A DNA stretch of 64,000 bases, taken from Xenorhabdus innexi. GTDB taxonomy: Bacteria; Pseudomonadota; Gammaproteobacteria; Enterobacterales; Enterobacteriaceae. The stretch is taken from NCBI RefSeq assembly GCF_002632485.1, contig NZ_NIBU01000004.1, forward strand, positions 82,584-146,583, written 5' to 3'. Positions 28,801 to 37,700 of this stretch are shown here, one piece after another (the first letter of the stretch is position 1; the number at the start of each line of letters is the position of its first letter). Both the position numbers and the translations under genes were made by a program. The notes below the pieces were generated by a model. It was not told the DNA's origin and searched no databases. It saw only the letters and a list, made by a program, of their open reading frames with translations.

Positions 28801-31704
28801 TTCCAGCAAAGGGCACCAGCAAGGTTGTAGTCGCCCGGCCCGAATTGTGTCAATGGCACTGAAACCTTGTTCAGTCTTTTGCCCATTGCATTGATAAACC
28901 AGTGCATCGGTATACAACGCCCGAAGTAGTGCTGCATCGGCGTTTTGCTCAATGGCAGGATTGAGCAGGGAGTTAATATCAAGCCCGACATCAGCATTGC
29001 CTGAATATTGTACAGGGTGGTATTGTGCTGCGTTGGTGTTCTGGAAGCTATAATATTGTTTATCAAATGGATAGAGCGGAGCATGGCATTTTGATCCGGT
29101 AAACGGAAAAATACGCGGCCAGTCAAGATGTGCACCGGCACAGTAGAGTTGCATTAGTGCTGTTTGCTGAGCTGTTTCTGGAGTGCTCTGACGAGAGGCT
29201 CCGGCAACCCAGATTTCATGCGGCAAACTGATACGTCGCCCGATCCCGGTCAGTGGTGCGTCAGCACCAAATTCAACGAATAATGACACGCCTTGTTGAC
29301 GGGCAAACTCAATCGATTGATGGTAACGCACCGTCTGACGCATATGCTGACACCAGTAGTCTGGTGAACCTAATTGCGCGGTAGTTGCAATATCTGCTGT
29401 CAGGGTAGAAATTAACGGGATGCCCCCCGATACAGGCTGTAGCTGATTGCTATGCAGGGGAAAATGCTGAGAAAATTCTTCCAGAATGGGTTCAAGCATG
29501 GCTGAATGGGCGGCGCAGGCAACATTAAGGCGCTGGTAACGGATCTGCTGCTGTTCCAGACGTTGTGTCAGTGTGTCAATTTCTGTTTCTGTACCTGCCC
29601 AAACCCAGTGTTGCGGGCTATTGCAAACCGCCAGATCTAATGCCAGTGAATGCGTAAGAGGAAGAATATCTTCTTCGTTGGCAAAAACTGCCAACATTGC
29701 GCCCCCTTGTGCACATTTCTGCATTAACTTGCCCCGTACTGCGACCAGTGGCATCATTTGCTCCGGCGTGAAAATCCCGGCAACAACGGCTGCGGCAAAT
29801 TCGCCAACCGAGTGTCCCAAAACGTAATCCGGTTTTAATCCCAGTTCCTGCCAATGTGCCGCCAGCGCAATCTGATGCGCCACAATAGCGGGTTGTGCAT
29901 ATTCCGTGGTCGCTAATGCGGCATCATGTTCTCCGAACATCACTGCTTTTAATGGCAGAGCTAATTCAGAAACGCAGGCAGCACAGCAACGATCCAACAT
30001 GGCGGAGAAAACGGGAGAGCTGGCATACATTGCTTTTCCCATGCCTGACCACTGGCAACCCTGACCGCTGAATTGCCACAGTTGCTTGTTTTCACTCCTG
30101 ACTTGCCCGCTGAAAATATCCGGTGTCGGGTGCTGGTTCGCAAAAGCGGATAAGCTCGCGGCATTTTTTGCGGTATTTTGTGGTGTGAGTGTCAACGCTA
30201 AACGACAGGGGAATGAAAGATCACGCCCCTGTAAAGCCGTCCAAGCCAGATCGGCAACATTTTCTGAGGTAAGTGCAGTTGCGTAGTGTTGTGCTAATTG
30301 ACGTAGTGAAGATTCAGAAGCAGCAGAAAGCAACAAAGGTGTGTTATGCCTATGAGCCTGCGTATTGCTGACTCGGTGACGCTGTAACTTTTCTGGCAAT
30401 GACTGAACGATGATATGGCAGTTAGTGCCGCCAATACCGAATGAAGAAACGCCCGCAGTACGTAATTCTTGTGTCCAACGCTGTCCTTGTGTTGCCAGCC
30501 TGAATGGGCTTTCTTCCAGCCGTAACGCCGGATTGGGTTGCTGCACATTAATAGTCGGAGGAATGTAACCATGCCAGACTGACAGCACCGTTTTAATCAG
30601 ACTGGCAATGCCCGCAGCAGTATCAAGATGGCCGATGTTGCTTTTCACTGAACCGAGGTAACAACGCGGTTCAGCCGCACTACGCCCGGAGAATATGCTG
30701 CGTAATGCCTCAACTTCTATCGGATCGCCCAGTGATGTCCCTGTGCCATGTGCTTCAATCATCCCGACATCATCAATGCTGACATCTGCCAGTTGTAATG
30801 CTTCGTTAATCACACTGCGCTGACCACTAACCGAAGGGGCAGTAAAACCAACTTTGTCACTGCCGTCGTTATTAATGGCACTGCCACGCAATACCGCCAT
30901 AATAGGATCGCCATCGCGTAGCGCATCGCTCAGACGCTTCAGCGTAACAACACCAACGCCATTACTAGCATAAGTGCCGTTAGCCTGACTATCAAAGGGA
31001 CGGCAATGTCCATCCGGTGAGAAGATCATTCCCGGCTGATACAAGTAACCGCTTTCTTGTGGAAAAGAAACCGCCACACCACCGGCCAGCGCCATATCAC
31101 ATTCACCGGAACGCAAATTTTCGCAGGCCATATGTACAGCAACCAGTGAACTTGAACAGGCTGTCTGTACTGTCAGTGCGGGACCTTTCAGATTTAGCTT
31201 ATAGGCGGTACGTGTTGCAAGATAATCTTTATCATTGCTCATGAGCGCCTGTAGCCCTTTCACTTTAGCAATATCGGTCATAGTGAATTGTGCCCATGAA
31301 GGCCAGGTGCTGACCCGGCTACTGGCGAAAACGCCTGTTTTCAGGCGTACATTGCGTGGTGAATAACCGGCATGTTCAAGGGCATGCCAGGCTGTTTGCA
31401 GAAACAGGCGTTGTTGAGGATCGAGCATTTCTGCTTCCTGACGCGAATAGCCAAACAGTGTGGCATCAAATTGTTCCGCATCTTCTAATATCGCTGCCTG
31501 ATTGACAAAATTCTCATTTGTAATGATTTCAGGTGGAATACCTGTATCCAATAATGTCTGGCGGGAGAGTGTGGTAGTACACTCAATCCCCTGTTGCAGG
31601 TTATGCCAGAAAGCAGCGCTATCCGGTGCCTGTGGAAAGCGACAGGCGAGGCCAATCACTGCGATGGGATCACAATTATCGTAGTGAGGCGTTAAATCAG
31701 TCAT
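19864..31704 (-). CDS. irp1: HMWP1-like PKS/NRPS megasynthase with an additional cysteine module
   Basis: A 3946-residue hybrid synthetase. Domains in order: KS 12-440 (Cys183 in TACSSS, His319, His359); AT about 545-880 (GHSVGEF, Ser632); a 900-1055 stretch with no SAM motif; KR about 1055-1420 (GGMGGIGQ 1241-1248, Tyr1381); ACP (Ser1534); Cy3 1596-2035 (Asp1730, Asp1735, Ser1738); C-methyltransferase about 2225-2450 (VLEIGAGTAS 2288-2297); PCP (Ser2561); Cy4 2620-3050 (Asp2751, Asp2756, Ser2759); A 3085-3575 (FTSGSTGIPKG; specificity residues D3266, L3267, Y3270, N3309, S3344, I3376, W3377 as in cysteine-activating domains; Lys3568); PCP (Ser3626); TE 3680-3946 (GWSFGG Ser3753, His3913). 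Yersinia HMWP1 is about 3160 residues and ends after its PCP-TE, so Cy4-A-PCP is extra. The ATG at 31704 overlaps the previous stop as TAATG with AAGGAG 8 bases upstream; the frame upstream to 31812 belongs to the neighbouring gene's region. Confidence 0.95.
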   Translation of the reverse strand: MTDLTPHYDNCDPIAVIGLACRFPQAPDSAAFWHNLQQGIECTTTLSRQTLLDTGIPPEIITNENFVNQAAILEDAEQFDATLFGYSRQEAEMLDPQQRLFLQTAWHALEHAGYSPRNVRLKTGVFASSRVSTWPSWAQFTMTDIAKVKGLQALMSNDKDYLATRTAYKLNLKGPALTVQTACSSSLVAVHMACENLRSGECDMALAGGVAVSFPQESGYLYQPGMIFSPDGHCRPFDSQANGTYASNGVGVVTLKRLSDALRDGDPIMAVLRGSAINNDGSDKVGFTAPSVSGQRSVINEALQLADVSIDDVGMIEAHGTGTSLGDPIEVEALRSIFSGRSAAEPRCYLGSVKSNIGHLDTAAGIASLIKTVLSVWHGYIPPTINVQQPNPALRLEESPFRLATQGQRWTQELRTAGVSSFGIGGTNCHIIVQSLPEKLQRHRVSNTQAHRHNTPLLLSAASESSLRQLAQHYATALTSENVADLAWTALQGRDLSFPCRLALTLTPQNTAKNAASLSAFANQHPTPDIFSGQVRSENKQLWQFSGQGCQWSGMGKAMYASSPVFSAMLDRCCAACVSELALPLKAVMFGEHDAALATTEYAQPAIVAHQIALAAHWQELGLKPDYVLGHSVGEFAAAVVAGIFTPEQMMPLVAVRGKLMQKCAQGGAMLAVFANEEDILPLTHSLALDLAVCNSPQHWVWAGTETEIDTLTQRLEQQQIRYQRLNVACAAHSAMLEPILEEFSQHFPLHSNQLQPVSGGIPLISTLTADIATTAQLGSPDYWCQHMRQTVRYHQSIEFARQQGVSLFVEFGADAPLTGIGRRISLPHEIWVAGASRQSTPETAQQTALMQLYCAGAHLDWPRIFPFTGSKCHAPLYPFDKQYYSFQNTNAAQYHPVQYSGNADVGLDINSLLNPAIEQNADAALLRALYTDALVYQCNGQKTEQGFSAIDTIRAGRLQPCWCPLLEQLLNHCVQQGYYREVVGPTVSKMYRPHRTLPYAKRRLLEANLLTDFPALIYAGERLFALMSDRADLPRQLVTIPTMRKAWLPAPQPCPDTHYVLHWRTITTVDKPRSSTPYTLRSSTASEKVAQHWCQAGLNLQPESRNTLLLLQSDDVVELCDQVISELQRDETTSLTVITCCAQPESTLSKEDINPAQYAIWALLRVAVEEYPHRHIQAIDIGDINDTDALLLALSYLNEQHRWLKVRGNQIAIPVLQRQPLVISQQPMSIPHQGWHIVTGGMGGIGQISIRWLLTHGARKIAVFARRKHEDWDTFVQELSLSKECEIRWINVDVTDTPTLLHAMQSLAQEGGIAGAIHAAGIADHTPLARLELQHLSHMLRVKAQSASTLQAILQQHKAQYLLLHASAASMLGAQGQSAYAITNACLESLALTATDPLMANTLMVKTLVWGVWGGIGMASDRRLVEKLAQDGMLPFSINEGIWHLNQSLRTASPCYLAMRLDEHHPEILRRLQAETAHTATTPISALPTDNLLCQDSEQRLHWLRQHIATLLRLEQPEHLEPQQDLLQIGLDSLLFLELNTVIHQQFGFRLTAELAYQNMTPEGLNTLIGDTLPEQASVSPQPEIIIDSAQQHEPFPLTPIQHAYWVGRTQAIDFGGVACHVLFEWDLALNSFDILRFEKAWNALIQRHGMLRMIVDEEGQQRILPETPWYVLSQDDLRALNDTACEKALAQRRHTLSYQVPPAEQWPLFEVSVSLLPNARCRLHMNLDLLQFDVQSFRVMMDDLQRAYHQQQPLAPQAFTFRDYVMAEQAQRESKEWRTSWAYWQEQLLLLPPAPRLPLNPQLPQRSQPKFTTYEGRLAQSDWQVLKQSWKKWGVTPSAGLLTLFAHTLEWYSRHPLFTLNLTFFNRQPFHPEVQELIGDFTSVMLMDFDLRKTTSLRASMEKTQALLWQRLSHSHVNGVEVLRELARQQSGEAQNRQPLTPVVFTSMLGMAQEGVAIKQSITQLLGDPVFVLSQTPQVWLDHQVMEVDDALLFNWYCMDDVLEAGVIEALFAAYNALLVHVVQISRQPERLEHYDLSTPPVGHARYDFWPQHPALHQAEQYLRSQPEIRLAEIQPRQDDTQAYNLWLVAEDNLSLSLPKPSFSEPLVINTKALPLPTLTEQQAFERSWQHIEQQALLGLGQTLLRHDLFTSSQQCHSREEIEQRLQLAPQYQRLLSQWLGLLSKQGFMEKTAGGYRCLQPLTQIPVPTAKLDDAVWCQTISRYVAACIDQHDILLTGCGNALELLFTDKQTTASLYSENPALHCLNQSAAEIVRQLSQTSEHFTVLEIGAGTASTSKKVLKQNHQFIESYHFTDVSPLFLDDARQSLNHYGETVKFSLFDINQRIDFSQHPDAGYDLIIAVNVLHDAIHLKNTLKRLSRLLKAGGWLLIIESTKRDSAMQLASVGFIEGINVWADDRNDEQDSSALLELADWRQCLEKSGYQVSLEWPGQDGPELYQQLILARSEQQTRLNVDEIAVQFSALPYSLHIQQQEQLPLTALPTMTVKDNMEQSVTMEAGQPEAADDQLHHIEQQVIQLWNSLLPQTIQRHSDFFQSGGDSLIATRMIVQLRRQGYEQANLQQLFEYPKLREFCHTLRSIETHSTTVVTPHQTEPASEQILPLTALQYAYWLGESQLFQFGNGIAHFYAELAIDDLDLPRFTAAWNRVINHHSQLRGYVNEGQYHILPTVPCYTPTVIDCRDMPQEECETQLNNARNTLRTQGVPSDNWPLFDLTLYHTDDRTHLLHLTIDLLVADGKSLTLILRDLHHWYQRPDWQPEQPAVTIADYIQALENEKNEILWQQSRQYWLDRLPSLPDAPMLPLKDHQSQQLDQQCLTAYISPQQWQCLQQRAAEHRISPFQMMLTLFAHTLSVWSNSEHFTINVLHGNRLLMPQHCDMLVGNLSTTSLLEVDLRNISGFSDAANRIQKQWIADLQHALFDGQWVLREKNQHHHNLNAGMPIVFNDTTGTAGKGPSGLGTLNLFGAQTPHVYLDCMLISGAEGGVTIQWAILPQLFQPQVAENMFAHYQAAIATLLEPDYLWDTPLPDWLPTYDRALCRNSNLTTRDFPPHTLCSLIEQAVNRYPQHIAVVDAYCQLDYRTLWSQSLTLAAHLQAQENQTSPLIGVVMEKGREQVIAVIAILLAGRAYLPIDASYPQQRIHQLLASGEVDTVLTQPKFAQQLNWPDSVQVIPLNETLLNQLPATSKPDLSVHPEDLAYVIFTSGSTGIPKGVMIDHQSVVNTILDINQRIALNEHDSVLAISELTFDLSVYDLFGTLSCGAKLVIPAVGDNQQPDKLLAWLQQESVTVWNSVPAFVQLLEEYARSYSRLLHSPRSLHNLRWILMSGDWIPTHLPAKLYALHPELNLLSLGGATEASIWSIAYPIVQVNPDWRSIPYGKPLANQTFYVLNSVLSPCPVWVTGELYIGGQGLAQGYWADPEKTKQAFITHPQTGERLYRTGDLGRWLPDGNIEFLGRNDHQIKIRGYRIELGEIEHRLCEHPAIQQASVFAHTTSTSALQLVAGLRLTDNAPQSAELLPTLPHWLQQTLPIWMCPQRFILLDAIPVSDNGKIDKRTLVTLVEETQDMTSTPSAVTLNATGQTVLNLWESVLEQQGINIHESFFTLGGDSLAAVRLMVKINRTFNRQYPLSLLQTYDTVHSLAEFIEHQPEDICQGVILNEGRTEKPALFIVHPIGGHLLGYRHLAANFGDQRLIGLAFSPDNLNTGRPTIAALAADYINRIRTFQPEGPYALAGWSFGGLVAYEMAHQLRIAGENVSHCILIDSFAPNVRPDLILDDTFCHRHFLRDLQGQFPDLLLDNRTITTDTEAFLQTLHDALPKSAQIDGSLTELYTVWRHNLRALLDYCPPQTSQPFTLIRADQVLPEFMDYLDPTTMTSMDLGWQVFGPVSVTQLDGNHYSLFQHNHVSSLVICLKNILDSALTIEPVKENI

Positions 31705-34700
31705 TATGCAGCTCCTTGATGACGTTTTTCCCGTTGTTGCAGACGCTTTTGTTGTTGACGCTGACGAAGAGCAATCGACGATTGATTTCTGCTTTGCGTC
31801 TCTTTTCGACAATGCAGACTGAGTGCTTCTGGTGTTGGATAAGCAAATAAATCGGTAACAGCAAGATGGTGAAAACCAGCATGTTGTAATTTTTGGTGTA
31901 ATTGAATGAGCTGTAGTGAATTGGCTCCGGCATCAAAAAAGTTCTGCTGGATATTGATGGAGTGGTTAGTTACCGATAAAAACAGGCGTTGAATTTCACC
32001 GCACATCTGTGGGTCGCATCCTTCCTGACCTGATAATGCAACAACGGATGCGTTATCTTTGGCTGCGTTATCTTTGACTGTATTGCATGCAACCATATAT
32101 TGCTGGCGTGGTATCAGTTGTTCCAGCGCCGAACTCCAGCTTTCTGGCTGCGCCGCGAGAGTGCGTAATAGCGCTATATAGCTGTTAAACATGGTTTGCA
32201 ACTGATGCGGTACAAATAACTCTTCCACTGCATCCCAGTTCAGGCAAAGCTCATCATCAGATTCGTAAACCTGATGATCCAGCCAGATTTGCGGCGTTTG
32301 CGAGATACCCCAAACTGGTTTCATCCATGATGAGCGTGAGAGAAATTGCCCTTCATGAGTGCCTAATGCACTGGTGAAAACAACGGGCATAATGGCTGCA
32401 TCCGGGCCACGATGTTGTGCCAGTTCACGCATGACTCTGATTGCCGAAATATGGCGGTGATCCAGATCCTGCCATAGTTGTTGCTGTAACCGCCGTGCGC
32501 TGGATAACCAGTTTTTCTCCGGATGCCATGCGAGAAGTGACAGTGAAGTAAAATCACCCAGAATATGGTTAATGTCCTCATGCCAATGCGGGCGATCGAA
32601 CAGGGTAAGATTCAGAGTTAACTCCGCACTGGTGCTGAACGCAGAGAGCACAGCAGCATAAGCTGCAATTAAGAGGGCAGAAGGTGTTATCTGGTGTGGG
32701 GCAGCATGTTGTTTCAATTGCTTCCATTCATGTGCCGATAACCGATCGCTGTAGCGCACAAAGCGGGGGGATTGCACACTTTCCGGTGTAACGCGCAATG
32801 GTAATTGTGGCGCCAGTGGTAAAGTTTTCACCTGCTCTTGCCAATATTGCAACGAACTCTGATGCACGGGGATTTGTTGCTGACGTAACACACAATCCCG
32901 GAATGTGATGTTCAGTGGTGGTAACTCTTGTTGTTCGTTGAGATATAGCTGTTCTAATTCAGCCAGCAATATCTGCATACTCAAACCATCTAAGAACAAG
33001 TTGTCCAGACTGACAAATAATCGGCAGACCGGGCTGCTGTCTTGGGCAAGCTGGAAATCGAAGACCGGCCAGTGTCCGGCATCTAATACCTGATGTGACA
33101 AACGTTCACGTAATGCATTCGCCTCAGTAATATCAGTGAATTGGTGCTGTGTGACTGAAAAGAGAGGGACATCTTTCAATATTTGCTGTTGCCCGTTAAT
33201 CACTATCGTTCTAAGTACCGGATGACGCTGGATCAGACGGTTTAATACCCGGTTCAGGCGTTGAACATCCAGTTGTTCTATCCGGTACTCGATAAAGAAA
33301 TGTGCGCCAACACCACTCAGGGTAAAACCAGAATGGCGTCCAACCAGATAAGCCTGTTGTACTTCAGTCAGTGGGAAGGATTGATATTTATCCTCATCTT
33401 GCTGTTTTGATATTGAGTATGTCTTTGATGACATGTCAGACAGAGGAGCCAGCAGAGGAGAAAGTGTTGTGGTGAATGCCGCTAATTGCGGGTTGCGGAA
33501 AAGATGGTTCAGTTCACCTTTCAAGCCTTGTTGTGCCAGTTCACCGATCAGACGTGTAGCCAGAAGGCTATCACCACCCAGTTGGAAAAAGTCGCTGTTA
33601 CGATCCGGCAGCTCAGTATTCAACAAACGTTGCCAAATGGCAGCAACTGTTTTTTCCTCTGCATTTAACAGAGTCATGTCATTCGGGTGCAGCCCGTTTT
33701 CGGTTTTTGTGGCGGACAGTAAGCCCTGCGCCAGAGCCTTACGGTCGATTTTACCATTAGGTGTCAGAGGAAGATGGGGCATAACCTGCAAGCGTTGTGG
33801 GATCATATACCCCGGCAGGTATTGTGCCAGTGCTGATTTAATTTTTTCCCGATCAGGTATCGAGACGTTTTCACTTGCCTGCATCAGGAACAGATTAAGG
33901 TTGCCAAGGGTAATTGGGGTTTCTGTCTGTAGTGGCAGATGAGATAACCATTGCGACGCAGAGCGTAGCTGAATACCGTGAGGTGAGAGTAACTCAGTGG
34001 TAATCAGAGAAACAGGTGAAGCATGGTGTAACTCGACAGCCAGTATTAACGCACCGGGTTGTGCCAAAGGCATCAGTGCCCTGATACAGTCTGTCGGATT
34101 TTCTTCACGGTGCAGTACATTGTTCAGCAAGATAATATCTGCCTGATGCTGTAGTGATTCAGGAATTTGCTCAGGCCAGCGTTTTATTGATACATGGGGG
34201 TGGGCATTTAACCGGGTTTGCATTTGGTTAATAAGTGCCTGAGAGCGCTCAAAACCAATATAGGACAGATGTTGTTCGGTAAGCTGTTCTGCCAGCCATC
34301 GGGCACAGAGACCACTACGGGCGTCAAACTCCATCACAGTAACAGGGCGTTGTAACCGTTGGGAAAGCGTAACGATAATCTGTTTTAAACCAGCTAACCA
34401 TTGTTGAGTTTCGGGTAAGACAAAGAGCTGCTTTTCCGGTGCAAACTGCGGGTCATCAAGCAAGGTGACTGCGGTTTGCTGTCCGGTCAGAATACGACGC
34501 AGCGTAGAATGCCAACGCTCAGGGATACATCCGACGTTATTTCCGCTATGGGATATTGAGGATAATAGCCCAGCCTGATAGACGTGATGTGCAGATCCCG
34601 CCAATAGATTGCATTGGCAAAGATAGGCCAGCATCCGGGCAAACCAACCATGATATTCTGCTTGGGGCTGATAATCGTTCAGACAGGCAGTGAGAGATTG

Positions 34701-37700
34701 GGGAGCAGTAAACGTAACACCATAACGAGACAGATGTTCCAGTAAAAATGTTGCAACCTGAAGTTCACTATTGCCATCAGTTGTAGCTGTCTTATTGATA
34801 GTGGCATGTATTGCAGGGAAAAGATCACGGTAGGTTGCCGGTAACTGAGAAGCACGGTTTATGCGCTGGTATAAAGAGTCGCCTTCCAATTCAAGAAAGG
34901 CCACCAGTGACTTTTCTTTTTCGCCACAGGTTAACGCAACACCTTTACGAATACCGGTTACTTGATTGAGTGCCGCATCAACTTCGCCTAACTCAATACG
35001 ATATCCCCCGATTTTGACCTGACTGTCGCGGCGTCCCATAAATTCCAGCCAGCCTTCGGGATGATAACAACCCAGATCACCCGTTCGATACCAGCGTTCT
35101 CCCTGATCGACAACGAATTGGGCTGTAGTGCGTTCTTCATCATTAAAATAGCCGAGTGCGACACCCGCTCCACCAATCCAGAGTTCACCGATAACCCAGT
35201 CAGGGCAATCCTGCCCATCTTCACCCACGACACGGTAACGCTGGTTAGCCAGAGGATAACCATAAGGGATAGAACGCCACTGCCCATCAACTTCGTTGAC
35301 GATATATTCATTGGACCAGATAGCGGCTTCCGTTGCTCCTCCCATTGCGCTGAGTACACCAGCAGGATTGAATGCGTGGTAACGTTCAGGCAGTGATAAG
35401 CCGATCCAGTCTCCGGATAGCATCACGGTACGAAGCATTTTGGGTGTATCGACTTCCATTCCTTCACAATAGGTCAGCAACATATCAAACAGTGCCGGTA
35501 CACTGTTCCATAACGTAATATTGTGTTGCCTGATTAACATTTCCCAGCTTGATGGATCACGGCGTTGGGCTTCATTAATGAGTACTACTGTTCCTCCGGC
35601 ACTGAGCATGCCAAAGATGTCGTAAACGGAGAGGTCGAAATGCAGTGCGGAGAGTGCCAGTAACCGATCATGGCTTTGAACCTGATGACGACGGTTGATG
35701 TCCAGACAGGTATTCAGTGCACTTTGGTGACTGATAACGACACCTTTCGGTATGCCCGTTGAGCCGGAGGTGTAAATGATATAAGCCGGATCTGTGACAT
35801 TGCGTGCAGTCATGTGGGTTAAAGGTAATTGCTGATCAGCCTGATGCCATGAAATACAGCGTATGTTTTGCGACCAATCGGAGTGCTGTTGCTCCGGATC
35901 AATGACAACCACAGCGATGCCGGCACTTTCGCAGATAGCTCGACGCCGGTTTAATGGCTGATCCGTAGGAATAGGAACGTAAACCCCTCCGGCATAAAGG
36001 GTGGCTAATACTGCAACGATTTGCCCGATGCCTTTTTCCATACTGACTGCGACTCGATCTCCCGGCATAACCGACATTTTTTGCAGTGAGGCTGCTAATC
36101 GGCGGGCTGCCAGACTGAGTTCGCCATAACTGATTTCTTGATTGTGATGAGTCACCAGTGCAATCGCATGGGGAGTACGCTCTGCCTGTGTAAATAGGCC
36201 TTCATGCAACAGTTTGTTGGGTAATGCTGTAATAGTGTTATTGATTTTGCATCGCTGGTGGTATTGCGATTCAGGCATTAAATCCGGCAGTTTTTCACTC
36301 CACTGCGGGGAATTTTCCGTCAGGCTCTGAATAAGCGCTTGGTAGGCAGTGAATAAGGTATCGATTAAGCCGTCAGGGAAGAGTTCATCATTACTGTCCC
36401 ATTGAATGTTCAGTGTGTTTTCATGTTCAAAAGCAACGAAATCTAGCCATACCTGAGGGGTTTGTGATAGCCCCCAACCGGGTTTTCCCAGAGTATCGTG
36501 GGTATTCTCACCATATAAAGGTCGGCCTAAATTACTGGTGAAGACAATGGGAACCCCGTGTGGATGGGTGCCGCGTTTTTTTAGTTCACGCAGCACTTCT
36601 ACACCAGACCAGTGACGGTGTTCGTATGCCTCGGCAAAGGTTGTCTGTGCATTCTGAGCCAGTTGGCAGAACGGTAAATTACCCGCAGGGATATCCAGTA
36701 GCAGGATATTGGTAAAGTCAGCCAGAATGTTATCAACCGCAGAATGCAACGGTGCTCTGTCAAATAGTGTCAGGTTAAATAGTAAGTGAGTGGCGCTATC
36801 CTGAGTTGCCTTATCCTGTGTTGTGTTGCCCTGTGTGGTATTATTCCAGCGACATAATAAAGCAGCAAATGCCGTTGCTAATGCCATAGTTGGTGTTACA
36901 CCATTTTGCTGCGCGAGGTGTTTAAAATGTTCCCAATGTTCAGGAGATAAACAGAAATGTCTGCGTTGAATGCGGACATTTTTTATCAGGGCCGGATCTT
37001 TAGCCAGAGGAAGCTGAGGAGCTGGTGGCAAGGTGTCTAACCGGTTACGCCAGAATGTTTCGGCCTCCTGTCTGGCCTGCCTGAATTGAGCCTGATATTG
37101 CGCGAGGTAACTGCAAAAATCATAGTCAGAGGCTATGGCTGGCAAGTGACGTTTGGCAATTAATGCAGCCAGTTCAGTAAAGAACAGGCTGAAACTGGCC
37201 GCATCCATGATCAATAAGTCAATATTCGTATGCAGACGATGCTGATTATCACCGAACAGGCTAAGTTGAATATCGAAAGTTTCTCCTTTTTCAACCTGTA
37301 ATACCCGATGACTGAGTTGTTCACGAAGGTTAGCCAGTGCCTGTTGCTGCTCATTGGCTGTCAGGTGACGCAGATCGTGAACGGTTAATTTTTGCCAGTA
37401 AGCATTAGCCATTCCTTGCTGGCGACCATCTGGCAAAAACTGTACACGTAACATGGGATGCCGCTGAATCAGAGTATGAATGGCTGTTTCCAATTGTTCA
37501 GGCTTCAACCCGACACCATCAAATTCGTGATACAAATGGCAACCAACTCCACCTAATGTTTGTTCCGGTGAGCGCCCGACAAAATAAGCGTGTTGTACTG
37601 CCGTCAATGGAAATGGCGCAGCATCTGTAATCTGTGGCAATGGCGTTGTATCTTGAGAGGCCGTCTGAGAGGCCGGAGCATGGTGTTGCAGGAGCTGGCT

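Noticed and set aside
31705..31812. Upstream extension of the PKS/NRPS frame
   Set aside because: It overlaps the end of irp2 in another frame and is Ser/Thr/Lys low-complexity; the KS domain starts normally after the ATG at 31704.
33433..33942. 169-codon plus-strand frame inside irp2
   Set aside because: Antisense to conserved NRPS domains, no ribosome binding site; typical of long GC-balanced coding regions.
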